Below, in pieces: positions 56,465 to 64,000 of a DNA stretch of 64,000 nt. The stretch spans positions 5,409 to 69,408 of the forward strand of contig CALAQT010000423.1 of assembly GCA_937888775.1 (NCBI GenBank), written 5' to 3'. The notes under the pieces are model-generated. The model did not search any database, was not told the origin of the DNA, and saw only the letters and a list, made by a program, of their open reading frames with translations. Source of the DNA: an uncultured Actinomycetes bacterium (GTDB taxonomy: Bacteria > Actinomycetota > Thermoleophilia > Solirubrobacterales > Solirubrobacteraceae). The stretch's first letter is position 1, and every line of letters begins with the position of its first letter. The position numbers and the translations under genes are program-made.

Positions 56465-56483
56465 CCCGCTGCGCGAGCGCCCT

Positions 56484-57389
56484 CTATGCGCTTGATCTTC
56501 GACTGCGGGCCAGGCGACCGGCGGCCACCGACCCGGCCAGCAGCATCACCACCCCGTAGACGCCGGGCACCGCTCCGGCCGCGGTGCCGAACGCCTGCGT
56601 CGCCAGCGCCGCTGCGACCGCGAAATCGCGCATCGCGATCGCCAGGGCGCCCGGGACCGCCGCGGATGCGCTGGCCCGACGGCGCCACACCTCGGCGAGG
56701 GCTGCCGAGACGAACAGGAACAGCACGCTGGCCAGCAGCGCCGAGCCGAGATGGTGGGCTCCGTGCGTGCCGCTGAGTGCCGCGTAGACCAGCACCGCGA
56801 CGGTGATCGCGGCGACGCCCTCGCGCTCGGGGTCAAGCCTGGTCAGCCGTGTCACGAGGCCGATCTGGCTGCGGATCGCCACCCCGGCGGCGAGCGGCAC
56901 GATCACCACCAGAGCAAAGCGGCCGAGCAGCCGTCCCGGGCCGGCGTGGCCCGCGCCCGAGGCGAGCAGGCCCACGCCGACCGGGCCCAGCAGCGCCGCG
57001 AACACCAGCGACCCGGTCACTGCGCCCAGCGCGATTGTGGCGTCGGCTCCGGCTAGCGCGACCAGACCCACCGAGGCCACCTCCGAGCTCGACAGCCCGG
57101 TCGCCAGCAGGCCGTCGCGAATCGGAGCCGAGAACGGGCGGCCCAGCGCCCAGGCCACGAGGCAGAGCACCAGCAGCGGCGCCAGCGACAGGATCGCCAC
57201 CTCTCTGACGTGGTCGCGCAGACCGCGCAGATCGGTGAACGAGATCCCGAGGGCGGTCGCCAACACCAGCAGCGCCAGCAGCAGGTCCGAGCGCGCGGCC
57301 AGCGTCGCCGACGGGAGCACCAGCGCCAGCGCGGCGGCGAGCAGGGCGAGCGGTGTCAGCGCCCGTGGGGCGACCGCCAGCCAGCGCAT
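56484..57389 (-). CDS. bile acid:sodium symporter (BASS) family transporter
   Basis: 301 residues from ATG 57389. Nine to ten hydrophobic segments. BASS signatures: LSSSEVASVGLVALAGADAT and AIALGAVTGSL-like helix ends, IVPLAAGVAIRSQIG, ALAIAMRDFAVAAALATQAF. Sodium-coupled organic-anion uptake is the usual role; substrate unknown. Convergent with glxD across 19 bases. Confidence 0.85.
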   Translation of the reverse strand: MRWLAVAPRALTPLALLAAALALVLPSATLAARSDLLLALLVLATALGISFTDLRGLRDHVREVAILSLAPLLVLCLVAWALGRPFSAPIRDGLLATGLSSSEVASVGLVALAGADATIALGAVTGSLVFAALLGPVGVGLLASGAGHAGPGRLLGRFALVVIVPLAAGVAIRSQIGLVTRLTRLDPEREGVAAITVAVLVYAALSGTHGAHHLGSALLASVLFLFVSAALAEVWRRRASASAAVPGALAIAMRDFAVAAALATQAFGTAAGAVPGVYGVVMLLAGSVAAGRLARSRRSSA

Positions 57390-57500
57390 CGATCGGCGCC
57401 TCAGGTGTGCGCGCCGACCCCGGCGCGCTCGCCACGCAACCCGGATGCGGATCCCGGTTGGGCCGCGGGCAGCGGATTTGGGGTGGGTAGGGTGTTGAAC

Positions 57501-58523
57501 ATGAACTACCGAACACTAGGCCACACAGGAACGAAGGTAAGCCCGCTATGTCTGGGCGCGATGATGTTCGGGGACTGGGGGAACCAGGACCACGACGAGA
57601 GCATCCGCATCATCCACCGCGCACTGGACGCGGGAGTCAACTTCATCGACACCGCGGATGTCTACTCACGCGGTGAGTCCGAGGAGATCGTCGGCAAGGC
57701 GCTGTCCGGCGGTAAGCGCGACAACGTCGTGCTGGCGACCAAAGTGCACGGGACGATGGGCGACGATCCCAACGAGTTCGGCAACTCACGCCGCTGGATC
57801 ATCAAGGAGGTCGAGAACAGCCTCCGACGGCTGGGCACCGACTGGATCGACCTCTACCAGATCCACCGTCCTGAGGCCGACACCGACATCGACGAGACGC
57901 TCGGCGCGCTGACCGATCTTGTGCGGGCCGGCAAGGTCCGCTACATCGGCTCGTCGACCTTCCCCGCCAGCCAGATCGTCGAGGCGCAGTGGGTCGCCGA
58001 AGAGCGCGGCCGGGAGCGCTTCGTGTGCGAGCAGCCTCCGTACTCGATCCTCGTGCGCGAGATCGAGAACGACGTACTGCCGACCTGTCAGCGATACGGG
58101 ATGGGCGTGATCCCCTGGAGTCCGCTCGCCGGTGGTTGGCTCTCAGGCCGCTATCGCAAGGACGCCGAGCTGCCGCAGTCACTCCGCGCCGAGCGCATCC
58201 CCAGCCGCTATGACATGTCGCTGCCCGGCAATCAGCGCAAGCTCGAGGCCGCCGACGCGCTGGCCAGGCTGGCCGGCGAGGCCGGCATCACGCTGATCGA
58301 GATGGCACTCGCGTTCGTGATCCGTCATCCCGCAGTCACAGCCGCGATCATCGGCCCGCGGACGATGGAGCATCTGGAGTCACAGCTGACCGCGGCCGAC
58401 GTCGGGCTGTCCGACGACGTGCTGGACAAGATCGACGAGATCGTCGCGCCCGGCGTGAACCTAAGCGAGGGCGACGCCGGCTGGCAGAACCCAGCCCTGA
58501 AGCCGGCGGCGCGTCGCAGGTAG
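57501..58523 (+). CDS. aldo/keto reductase
   Basis: 340 residues from ATG 57501 (upstream frame is antisense to the transporter). (beta/alpha)8 barrel with tetrad Asp and Tyr in FIDTADVYSRG, Lys in VVLATKVHG and His in LYQIHRPEAD; NADPH site near GVIPWSPLAGGWLSGR and AAIIGPRTMEHLE. NADPH-dependent carbonyl reductase similar to the YghZ/Tas group. Single gene. Confidence 0.95.
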   Translation: MNYRTLGHTGTKVSPLCLGAMMFGDWGNQDHDESIRIIHRALDAGVNFIDTADVYSRGESEEIVGKALSGGKRDNVVLATKVHGTMGDDPNEFGNSRRWIIKEVENSLRRLGTDWIDLYQIHRPEADTDIDETLGALTDLVRAGKVRYIGSSTFPASQIVEAQWVAEERGRERFVCEQPPYSILVREIENDVLPTCQRYGMGVIPWSPLAGGWLSGRYRKDAELPQSLRAERIPSRYDMSLPGNQRKLEAADALARLAGEAGITLIEMALAFVIRHPAVTAAIIGPRTMEHLESQLTAADVGLSDDVLDKIDEIVAPGVNLSEGDAGWQNPALKPAARRR

Positions 58524-58598
58524 CGCGAACGCCTCGCGTCGCGGGCCTAGACCCTGAGGGCTGCGTCCGGTGCTGTCGCCGGGCGCTGCTAGCAGGGC

Positions 58599-59267
58599 TC
58601 AGGGAGCCCGCGGAACCACGACCAGCGGGCCGTCGGAGGCGGGCAGGCCGCTGGTTTCGAAGCTGGGGCCGGAGGCCCGGTGCACGTTGGGCATCCGCCC
58701 CAGGAACCCGTCGGCCGTGTCCAGGAAACCGAGCCGCGGCGTGCGGTAGTGCATCGGCACCACCCATCGCGGGTTGAGTCGCTCGACGATCTCGGCCGCG
58801 TGGTCTGCGTCGATCGTCGGGCCTCCGCCGACCGGCAGGAAGAGCAGCTCCGGCGTGCCGATCGCGGCCGCCTGCTCTTCGCGCAGCGAGCTCTGACCGA
58901 AGTCCCCAAAGTGGCACACCCGCATGCCTTCCAGGTCGAACACGAAGATCGTGTTGGGTCCGCGCTCGGTCCCCGCGGCCTCGTCGTGCTCGGAGGCGAC
59001 GGCGAGCACCTCGCCGATCGGCGAACCTAGCCGGCCGGCGGTTGAGCGCAGGGTCGCCGGATTGCCACCGATCGCCTCGACGCCGTTGTGGTCGGCGTGT
59101 TCGTGGGTGACCAGCAGCACCTCGGCGCTCACGTTCTCGATCGGCGGGTACTCGAACTTCAAGCCGCGAGCGGCGAGCCCGGAGACGTCACCGAACGGGT
59201 CGATGAAGACGGTGGTCTGCTCTCCATCAAGGCAGAACGCTGACTGTCCGTACCACTGCACGCGCAT
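58599..59267 (-). CDS. metal-dependent hydrolase, MBL fold (UPF0173-like)
   Basis: 222 residues from ATG 59267. Metallo-beta-lactamase motif VTHEHADHNGVEAI (HxHxDH), CHFGDFGQSSL for the second metal Asp and WVVPMHYRTP for the final His. Close to the UlaG/UPF0173 group, many of which are phosphodiesterases or lactonases. Intact length. Function not predictable beyond zinc hydrolase. Confidence 0.9.
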   Translation of the reverse strand: MRVQWYGQSAFCLDGEQTTVFIDPFGDVSGLAARGLKFEYPPIENVSAEVLLVTHEHADHNGVEAIGGNPATLRSTAGRLGSPIGEVLAVASEHDEAAGTERGPNTIFVFDLEGMRVCHFGDFGQSSLREEQAAAIGTPELLFLPVGGGPTIDADHAAEIVERLNPRWVVPMHYRTPRLGFLDTADGFLGRMPNVHRASGPSFETSGLPASDGPLVVVPRAP

Positions 59268-59425
59268 GCCGTCCCTCCGATCAGTTGTCGAACTGTGGGT
59301 TGCGGAAAACCTACCGCGGATTCGACGTTGAGTCGTGGGAGCACCGCCGGGCCGCTCGTAGCAAACACTTATCTGCGTCCTACAGCGCTCAGACGAGCAT
59401 GGCCCATCTTGTGCTCAAGGCCACC

Positions 59426-59438
59426 AAAGGAGGTGATC
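59426..59438 (+). promoter_or_regulatory. full-length Shine-Dalgarno (13-base anti-16S match)
   Basis: AAAGGAGGTGATC is complementary to the complete 3' tail of 16S rRNA (GATCACCTCCTTT), far longer than the usual 4-6 bases. It ends 2 bases before the ATG at 59441, with the GGAGG core 7 bases away. It marks this tiny gene as potentially very highly translated. Confidence 0.85.
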
Positions 59439-59440
59439 AA

Positions 59441-59641
59441 ATGCCTTCAAAGATCAGACCCTTGCTCACGGCGCTCGCGGTAACCGCGGCAGTCGGCGGC
59501 GGGGGCGCGGCAATCGCCAGCGCTGCCACCTCGAGCACGACCACAGCGCCGTCGAGCGCTGCAACCACGACCAGTACGACGTCCTCACATACCGCGCCCG
59601 CTCCGGGCCGCAATGGCTCACACCATTGTCCGGGTATGTGA
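59441..59641 (+). CDS. very small secreted Ser/Thr-rich protein
   Basis: 66 residues from ATG 59441 behind a full-length Shine-Dalgarno. Signal peptide RPLLTALAVTAAVGGGGAAI, then an Ala/Ser/Thr stretch (likely unstructured or O-glycosylated in actinobacteria), ending NGSHHCPGM. The His-His-Cys-Met tail could bind copper or another soft metal. No homolog recognised. A hairpin terminator follows. Too small for most gene callers, but the ribosome site makes it convincing. Confidence 0.75.
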   Translation: MPSKIRPLLTALAVTAAVGGGGAAIASAATSSTTTAPSSAATTTSTTSSHTAPAPGRNGSHHCPGM

Positions 59642-59669
59642 TCGCGCCGAGCGCCTGATCGTAGCCACA

Positions 59670-59700
59670 GCTCGACCGGCTCCCCAGGGGCCGGTCGAGC
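59670..59700. terminator. 11-bp perfect stem-loop, probably bidirectional
   Basis: GCTCGACCGGC and GCCGGTCGAGC pair around a 9-base loop between the convergent small secreted protein gene and the alcohol dehydrogenase. Confidence 0.75.
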
Positions 59701-59724
59701 CATTTCGTCGTGGGCCCTTAGTAC

Positions 59725-60831
59725 TCAGTCAAACTCGATCACGCTACGAATGCCGTCCTGGCGCTCCATCAGCTCAAAGCCGCGGTTGACCTCGTCGAGC
59801 GCGATCCGGTGCGAGATGAACGGATCGACATCGAGCTTTCCGTCCAGGTAGAGCTGGACCAGCTCGGGCACCTGGTCACGCCCCTTGACGCCGCCGAACG
59901 ACGAGCCGCACACGCGCCGGCCGGTGATCAGAAAGCGCGGGACGATGTCGAGCGTCTCGCCCTTACCGGCGACCCCGGCGATCGTGCATAGCCCCCAGCC
60001 CATCCGGGCCGCCTCCACCGCCTGGCGCATCACCGCCACCAGGCCGGTGGCCTCGAACGTGTAGTCGGCTCCAAAGCCACCGGTTTCCTCCAGCACTCGC
60101 GCCACCGTCTCGGGGCCGCCGACCCACGTGTCGGTGGCGCCCTGGCCGCGAGCCAACTCGAGGCGCTGCTGCGACATATCGATGCAGATGATCCGCTGCG
60201 CCCCCTGCAGGCGGCAGCCGGCGACGGCGCCGAGCCCGACCATGCCCGCGCCGAACACGACGCAGGTCGACCCGGCCTGCACCTTGGCGGTGTTGATCGC
60301 AGCGCCGAGGCCGGTGGAGAGTCCGCACGCGAACAGGGCGGCACGATCGGGTTCGGCCTCGGGTGAGACCTTGGCCAGCGCGATCTCAGGCATCACCGTG
60401 TACTGCGCGAAGGTGCTGGTGCCCATGAAGTGGCGGATCGGCTTGCCGTCACGCGACAGCCGCGCGGTCCCGTCGGGTAGGTAGCCGAGGTTCTGCTGCT
60501 CACGAATGGCCAGGCACAGGTTGGTGTGCGGGCTCTGGCAGTGGACGCATTGGCGGCACTGGGGCGAGAACAGGGTGACCACATGGTCGCCGACGGCGAC
60601 GCTGGTCACATCCTCGCCGAGACGTTCGACGATCCCGGCCCCCTCATGTCCGAGGACCGTGGGGGCGTAGCCGGATGGATCCGCGCCGGACGCGGTGTAC
60701 ATGTCCGTGTGGCAGACGCCGCACGCTTGCAGGCGAACCAGCGCCTCGCCCGCCCGCGGCTCGGCGAGGTCTACCTCGGTCACGTTCAGTGGCTGGCCGA
60801 ACTCCTCCAGCACTGCAGCGCGAATCTTCAA
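59725..60831 (-). CDS. zinc-dependent alcohol dehydrogenase, class III/S-(hydroxymethyl)thiol dehydrogenase-like
   Basis: 368 residues from TTG 60831, with AGGAG 8 bases upstream and no ATG that fits. Catalytic zinc ligands CGVCHTD, GHEGAG and Cys in FACGLSTGLG; structural zinc lobe CRQCVHCQSPHTNLC. NAD site VFGAGMVGLGAVAGCRL. The GTSTFAQYTV and CRQC lobe pattern resembles class III ADH, which oxidises formaldehyde as its thiol adduct (glutathione in many bacteria, mycothiol in actinobacteria). Whether it acts on formaldehyde here is inference. Possibly relevant to the amine module, which can yield formaldehyde. Confidence 0.9.
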   Translation of the reverse strand: MKIRAAVLEEFGQPLNVTEVDLAEPRAGEALVRLQACGVCHTDMYTASGADPSGYAPTVLGHEGAGIVERLGEDVTSVAVGDHVVTLFSPQCRQCVHCQSPHTNLCLAIREQQNLGYLPDGTARLSRDGKPIRHFMGTSTFAQYTVMPEIALAKVSPEAEPDRAALFACGLSTGLGAAINTAKVQAGSTCVVFGAGMVGLGAVAGCRLQGAQRIICIDMSQQRLELARGQGATDTWVGGPETVARVLEETGGFGADYTFEATGLVAVMRQAVEAARMGWGLCTIAGVAGKGETLDIVPRFLITGRRVCGSSFGGVKGRDQVPELVQLYLDGKLDVDPFISHRIALDEVNRGFELMERQDGIRSVIEFD

Positions 60832-60945
60832 CTTCGAGCTCCTCTCTGATGTGCGTGCGGGCCAACACTATTGGTCGCCGGCGCCCGATCGGTCGGCGGG
60901 GCCGGCTCTGAGCAACGTGGCAACCGGGTCGGAAGCAGCGAGCCG

Positions 60946-61554
60946 TCAGGCACGCTGGTGCGAGTCGAGCGCGTCGATCATCAGCTCCAGCATCCGCGGC
61001 CAGGCCTTGGGTTCGACCTGCTTGGCGGCCCGGGTGGCCGCGAACACCAGCCGCAGGTCGAGGGTGGTGGCGTCGGCGCGCAGGCGCCCTTCGGCGCGAG
61101 CGTCGCACAGCAGGGCCTCGATCGACGTGGCGGCGTGCGCGGCCGCCTCGATCACGTCGGGGTGGTCGGCGACGGCGATCCTGGCCTCGCCGAGGAAGTC
61201 GTCGGCCCACTGGCGCTCCACCAGGGCGTAGAGCATCTCGGTCAACGCCGTCCAGCGGTCTCCGTCGCTCAACGCCGCCTGCTCGGCCGCCTGCTCGGCC
61301 TGCTCGAAGCGACGCGCGACGAGCGCGGCCAGCAACTCGTGCTTGGACGGGAACTGGCGGTACACGCTTGCCACGCCCGCCCCGGCGGCGGCGGCGACGG
61401 CCGGCATCGGCGCGTCGAGGCCCTCACGCGCGAACACCTCACCGGCGGCGGCCAGCAGCCGCTCACGCTTGGCCTCGGGCTCCAGCGAACACCAGTCGGT
61501 CTCGACCGCGGCCCTCGTCGGCGGGGCTTCTTCGACCAAGCGCGGAATGGTCAT
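60946..61554 (-). CDS. TetR-family transcriptional regulator
   Basis: 202 residues from ATG 61554. HTH at about residues 25-70: KRERLLAAAGEVFAREGLDA, GVASVYRQFPSKHELL. The ligand-binding half is the TetR_C type. Divergent from an MFS exporter gene; an exact palindrome (61543-61558) covers its own start codon. The classic arrangement of a repressor controlling a divergent efflux pump and itself. Confidence 0.93.
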   Translation of the reverse strand: MTIPRLVEEAPPTRAAVETDWCSLEPEAKRERLLAAAGEVFAREGLDAPMPAVAAAAGAGVASVYRQFPSKHELLAALVARRFEQAEQAAEQAALSDGDRWTALTEMLYALVERQWADDFLGEARIAVADHPDVIEAAAHAATSIEALLCDARAEGRLRADATTLDLRLVFAATRAAKQVEPKAWPRMLELMIDALDSHQRA

Positions 61555-61558
61555 TCCG
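61543..61558. promoter_or_regulatory. TetR operator: CGGAATG-GT-CATTCCG palindrome
   Basis: 7-bp perfect inverted repeat with 2-base centre that overlaps the tetR ATG and the candidate upstream ATG (61547) of the exporter. The same GGAATG/CATTCC half-sites occur in many TetR/AcrR operators. Binding would cover both translation starts and a TAGAGT-like -10 (61560-61565). Confidence 0.7.
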
Positions 61559-61573
61559 TTAGAGTACCTGGCC

Positions 61574-63013
61574 GTGGCGACTGACCCCCACAGGGACCAT
61601 GGAATCCACCCGAACCTGATCCTGGCGGTCACCGCGCTGGCGGGTCTCGCCTACGCGATGCTGAGCTCTGCGGTGATCCCCGCCCTGACCCCGCTCGAGC
61701 ACAGCCTGCACACCAACGAGACGGGTGTGACCTGGCTGCTGACCGGCTATCTGCTGTCGGCGTCGGTCGGGACCTCGATTCTCGGCCGGCTCGGCGACAT
61801 GTACGGCAAGGAGCGGCTACTGCTGATCACGCTGATCATCCTCGGCGCCGGGACGCTGATCGCGGCGGTCTCCAGCTCGCTCGGCCTGATGATCGTCGGC
61901 CGTGTGATCCAGGGCGCCGGCGGCGGCATCTTCCCGCTCGCGTTCGGGATCGTCCGGGACGAGTTTCCCCGTGACCGGGTCGCCGGGAGCATCGGGTTGC
62001 TCTCCTCGATCCTCGGCGTCGGCGGCGGGATCGGCATCATCGTCGGCGGCCTGATCATCGAGCATCTGAACTACCACTGGCTGTACTGGATTCCGCTCGT
62101 CTTCACGATCGTCGCTGCGTTCTGCACCTGGAGGTTCGTTCCTGAGTCGCCGGTTCGCGTCCCCGGGCGGGTCAACTGGCTTGCCGCGACGCTGATGTCA
62201 GCCGGCTTCATCTGCGTGCTGATCGCGATCTCCGAGACGATCACGTGGGGCTGGGGATCGCCCAAGACACTCGGTCTGCTGGCCGTCGGCCTGCTCTTGT
62301 GCTTGGCGTGGATCACGGTCGAAGTCCGCAGCCAGGAACCGCTGATCGACATGACGATGATGCGAATTCGCGGCGTCTGGACGACCAACCTGGTGGCGTT
62401 CCTGCTCGGCGCCGGGATGTATGCCTCCTTCTTGATCTACCCGCAGTTCGCTCAGCTGCCCAAGCGCACCGGCTTCGGCTTTGGCGCCTCGGTCGTCACG
62501 GCAGGCCTGTACCTGTTGCCGGCGGCAATCCTGATGAGCATCCTCGGAACCTTCGCTGGCCGCGTCGCGCGCCGGTTCGGCTCCAAAATCGCGGTGATCG
62601 TCGGCAGCGGCGTGACCGCGGGCGCGTTTTGCTGGCTGGCGGTCGCCCACGGACACCCCTACGACATGCTGATCAGCGCCGCGCTGCTCGGGATCGGGAT
62701 CGGGCTGGCGTTCTCCGCACTGGGCAACCTGATCGTGCAGGCGGTTCCCCAGGAGCAAACCGGCGTTGCGACTGGCATGAACACGGTCATGCGCACGCTC
62801 GGGGGCGCGCTCGGCGGCCAGATCGTCGCGACGTTCATCGCCAACAACGTCTCCCATGGCCTTCCGACGGTGACCGGGTTCACCGCGTCCTTCGCGCTCG
62901 AGGCGTCGTTCCTGGTGGTCGCGGTGGTCGCCGCCACGTTTGTGCCAGGCGCCCAGCGAACGCGGCGGGCGCTGGTCAGCGACCCAGAACTGGCGGCGCA
63001 GGAAACCGGATAG
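61574..63013 (+). CDS. MFS transporter, 14-TMS DHA2-like
   Basis: 479 residues from GTG 61574. An in-frame ATG at 61547 would run through the operator and overlap the divergent tetR start, so GTG is preferred. About 14 hydrophobic segments; motif A-like GRLGDMYGKERLLL and motif C GIFPLAFGIVRDEFPRDRVA, GLLSSILGVGGGIG. Proton-coupled drug or metabolite efflux controlled by the divergent TetR. A TAGAGT -10 only about 10 bases from the GTG suggests a leaderless transcript. Confidence 0.92.
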   Translation: MATDPHRDHGIHPNLILAVTALAGLAYAMLSSAVIPALTPLEHSLHTNETGVTWLLTGYLLSASVGTSILGRLGDMYGKERLLLITLIILGAGTLIAAVSSSLGLMIVGRVIQGAGGGIFPLAFGIVRDEFPRDRVAGSIGLLSSILGVGGGIGIIVGGLIIEHLNYHWLYWIPLVFTIVAAFCTWRFVPESPVRVPGRVNWLAATLMSAGFICVLIAISETITWGWGSPKTLGLLAVGLLLCLAWITVEVRSQEPLIDMTMMRIRGVWTTNLVAFLLGAGMYASFLIYPQFAQLPKRTGFGFGASVVTAGLYLLPAAILMSILGTFAGRVARRFGSKIAVIVGSGVTAGAFCWLAVAHGHPYDMLISAALLGIGIGLAFSALGNLIVQAVPQEQTGVATGMNTVMRTLGGALGGQIVATFIANNVSHGLPTVTGFTASFALEASFLVVAVVAATFVPGAQRTRRALVSDPELAAQETG

Positions 63014-63045
63014 CCCTGCGACGGCGAGCCGACACCGCGCCCAGG

Positions 63046-64000
63046 GTGAGCGGACCGTCTGGCTTGCGTAATTTCGCCAACGGCGCGTCCGGGGCCAGCC
63101 CCGGGGACAACTACAAGTGGATTGCGCTCTCGAACACGACGCTCGGGGTGCTGCTGGCCACGCTCGACGCGTCGATCACGTTGATCGCGATGCCCGACAT
63201 CTTCCGCGGCATCCACCTCGATCCGCTGGTGCCAGGCAACAGCTTCTACCTGCTGTGGATGATCCTTGGCTTCCTCGTCGTCTCCAGCGTGCTGATCGTC
63301 AGCCTGGGACGCCTGGGCGACATGTACGGACGCGTACGGATCTACAACCTGGGCTTCGTGATCTACACGGCCGCGTCGCTGCTGTTGACCGTCGACTGGT
63401 TGACCGGGCGCCCCGGGGCGACGTTCCTGATCGTGTTCAGGGTCGTTCAGGGGATCGGAGCGGCCTGCCTGCTGGCCAACTCGGCGGCGATCCTGACCGA
63501 CGCGTTCCCGGTTAACCAGCGCGGGATGGCGTTGGGGATCAACAACATCGTTGGCGTCAGCGGCATGTTCGTCGGGCTCGTGCTGGGCGGCCTGCTGGCA
63601 CCGATCAACTGGCGGCTGGTGTTCCTGATCTCGGTCCCGGTCGGTCTGTTCGGGACCGTGTGGGCCTACCTGAAGCTGGAGGAGCGCTCCCAGCCCAAGC
63701 GCGCGCCGGTCGACTGGGCGGGCAACGTCAGCTTCGCGCTGGGATTGATCCTGATCATGGTCTCGGTCACCTATGGGATCCGGCCCTACGGCCATTCGCC
63801 GACCGGCTGGGGCAGTCCGCGGGTGATCGCGCTGCTGTTCGGCGGGGTCGCCTCGCTGATCGCCTTTGCCGTGATCGAGCGACAGGTGGCCAACCCGATG
63901 TTCAGGCTGCCGCTGTTCCGGATCCGGGCGTTCACTTTCGGGACTCTGTCGACCTTCCTGTCGGCGGTCGCGCGCGGGGGGCTGATGTTCATGCTGATCA
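63046..64000 (+). CDS. MFS transporter, 14-TMS type (3' end outside the window)
   Basis: Frame opens at GTG 63046 and runs to the window edge (318 codons visible). First helix WIALSNTTLGVLLATLDASI, motif A SLGRLGDMYGRVRIYN, motif C region GLVLGGLLAPINWRLVFLIS. Second exporter directly behind the first (32-base gap), likely the same transcript. Tandem 14-TMS MFS genes beside a TetR repressor are common in multidrug loci. Start could also be TTG 63064. Confidence 0.88.
   Translation, partial: MSGPSGLRNFANGASGASPGDNYKWIALSNTTLGVLLATLDASITLIAMPDIFRGIHLDPLVPGNSFYLLWMILGFLVVSSVLIVSLGRLGDMYGRVRIYNLGFVIYTAASLLLTVDWLTGRPGATFLIVFRVVQGIGAACLLANSAAILTDAFPVNQRGMALGINNIVGVSGMFVGLVLGGLLAPINWRLVFLISVPVGLFGTVWAYLKLEERSQPKRAPVDWAGNVSFALGLILIMVSVTYGIRPYGHSPTGWGSPRVIALLFGGVASLIAFAVIERQVANPMFRLPLFRIRAFTFGTLSTFLSAVARGGLMFMLI

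Overview
ORGANISM. The window is strongly GC-rich, with G or C in nearly every third codon position. It uses many GTG and TTG starts and packs its genes tightly, often with 1-4 base ATGA or GTGA overlaps. Gene content (S53 peptidase, ECF42/DGPF pair, PucR-type GAF regulator, MSMEG_1061-type flavoprotein, YeeE pair, HipA-like/DUF3037 pair, several F420- or FMN-type oxidoreductases) fits a soil actinobacterium. I think a Thermoleophilia/Solirubrobacterales-like lineage is most likely, but that is inference from gene style, not from a marker gene. No rRNA, tRNA, CRISPR array or intact insertion sequence was found. LAYOUT. 1-3.9 kb: end of a 2-oxoacid dehydrogenase E1 operon, an aldehyde dehydrogenase deletion scar, then a leftward MarR-MFS-SDR operon. 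4-5.3 kb: split YeeE sulfur-transport pair and a broken PPOX gene. 5.3-20.5 kb: mostly single housekeeping or accessory enzymes (S53 peptidase, glutamine amidotransferase-like protein, protein tyrosine phosphatase, MDR reductase, dienelactone hydrolase, cupin, large secreted PQQ-like beta-propeller, phytoene-desaturase-like oxidoreductase with a frameshift, GNAT, PPOX, hydrolase). 20.6-30.4 kb: central carbon genes (enolase, phosphoglucomutase, pyruvate phosphate dikinase) interleaved with an ECF42 sigma factor/DGPF pair and several gene wrecks, including a glgC/hydrolase fusion scar. 30.4-36.8 kb: LLM oxidoreductase, HipA-like kinase with DUF3037 partner, CsoR fragment, Fpg glycosylase, Usp, MarR, secreted alkaline-phosphatase-superfamily enzyme. 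37-40.6 kb: a translationally coupled KAS III - acyl-CoA carboxylase - acyl-thioester reductase operon. 41-45.2 kb: two-component system, then a cNMP/CBS/DUF294 protein with a degenerate active site coupled to a DnaQ-like exonuclease. 45.3-56.5 kb: a nitrogen module with type III glutamine synthetase/gamma-glutamylmethylamide synthetase, a GAF-PucR regulator, Usp, an APC permease, a second and intact cNMP/CBS/DUF294 protein, and GlxB-GlxC-GlxD (N-methylglutamate-synthase-like split glutamate synthase). 56.5-64 kb: BASS transporter, aldo/keto reductase, MBL hydrolase, a tiny secreted protein with a full-length Shine-Dalgarno, class III-like alcohol dehydrogenase, and TetR diverging from two MFS exporters (the second runs off the end). 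HOW IT FITS TOGETHER. The most coherent candidate system is 41-56.5 kb. It combines amine or amino-acid uptake, ATP-dependent gamma-glutamyl transfer and a three-subunit glutamate-synthase-like enzyme with two cNMP/CBS/DUF294 sensor proteins, a two-component system and a PucR regulator. Subunits for the oxidative step of the known N-methylglutamate pathway are not present here, so the substrate is open. The second recurring theme is decay. At least six reading frames are broken by small indels, and several genes survive only as fused ends. These are either real gene erosion or errors of the assembly, and raw reads would decide.
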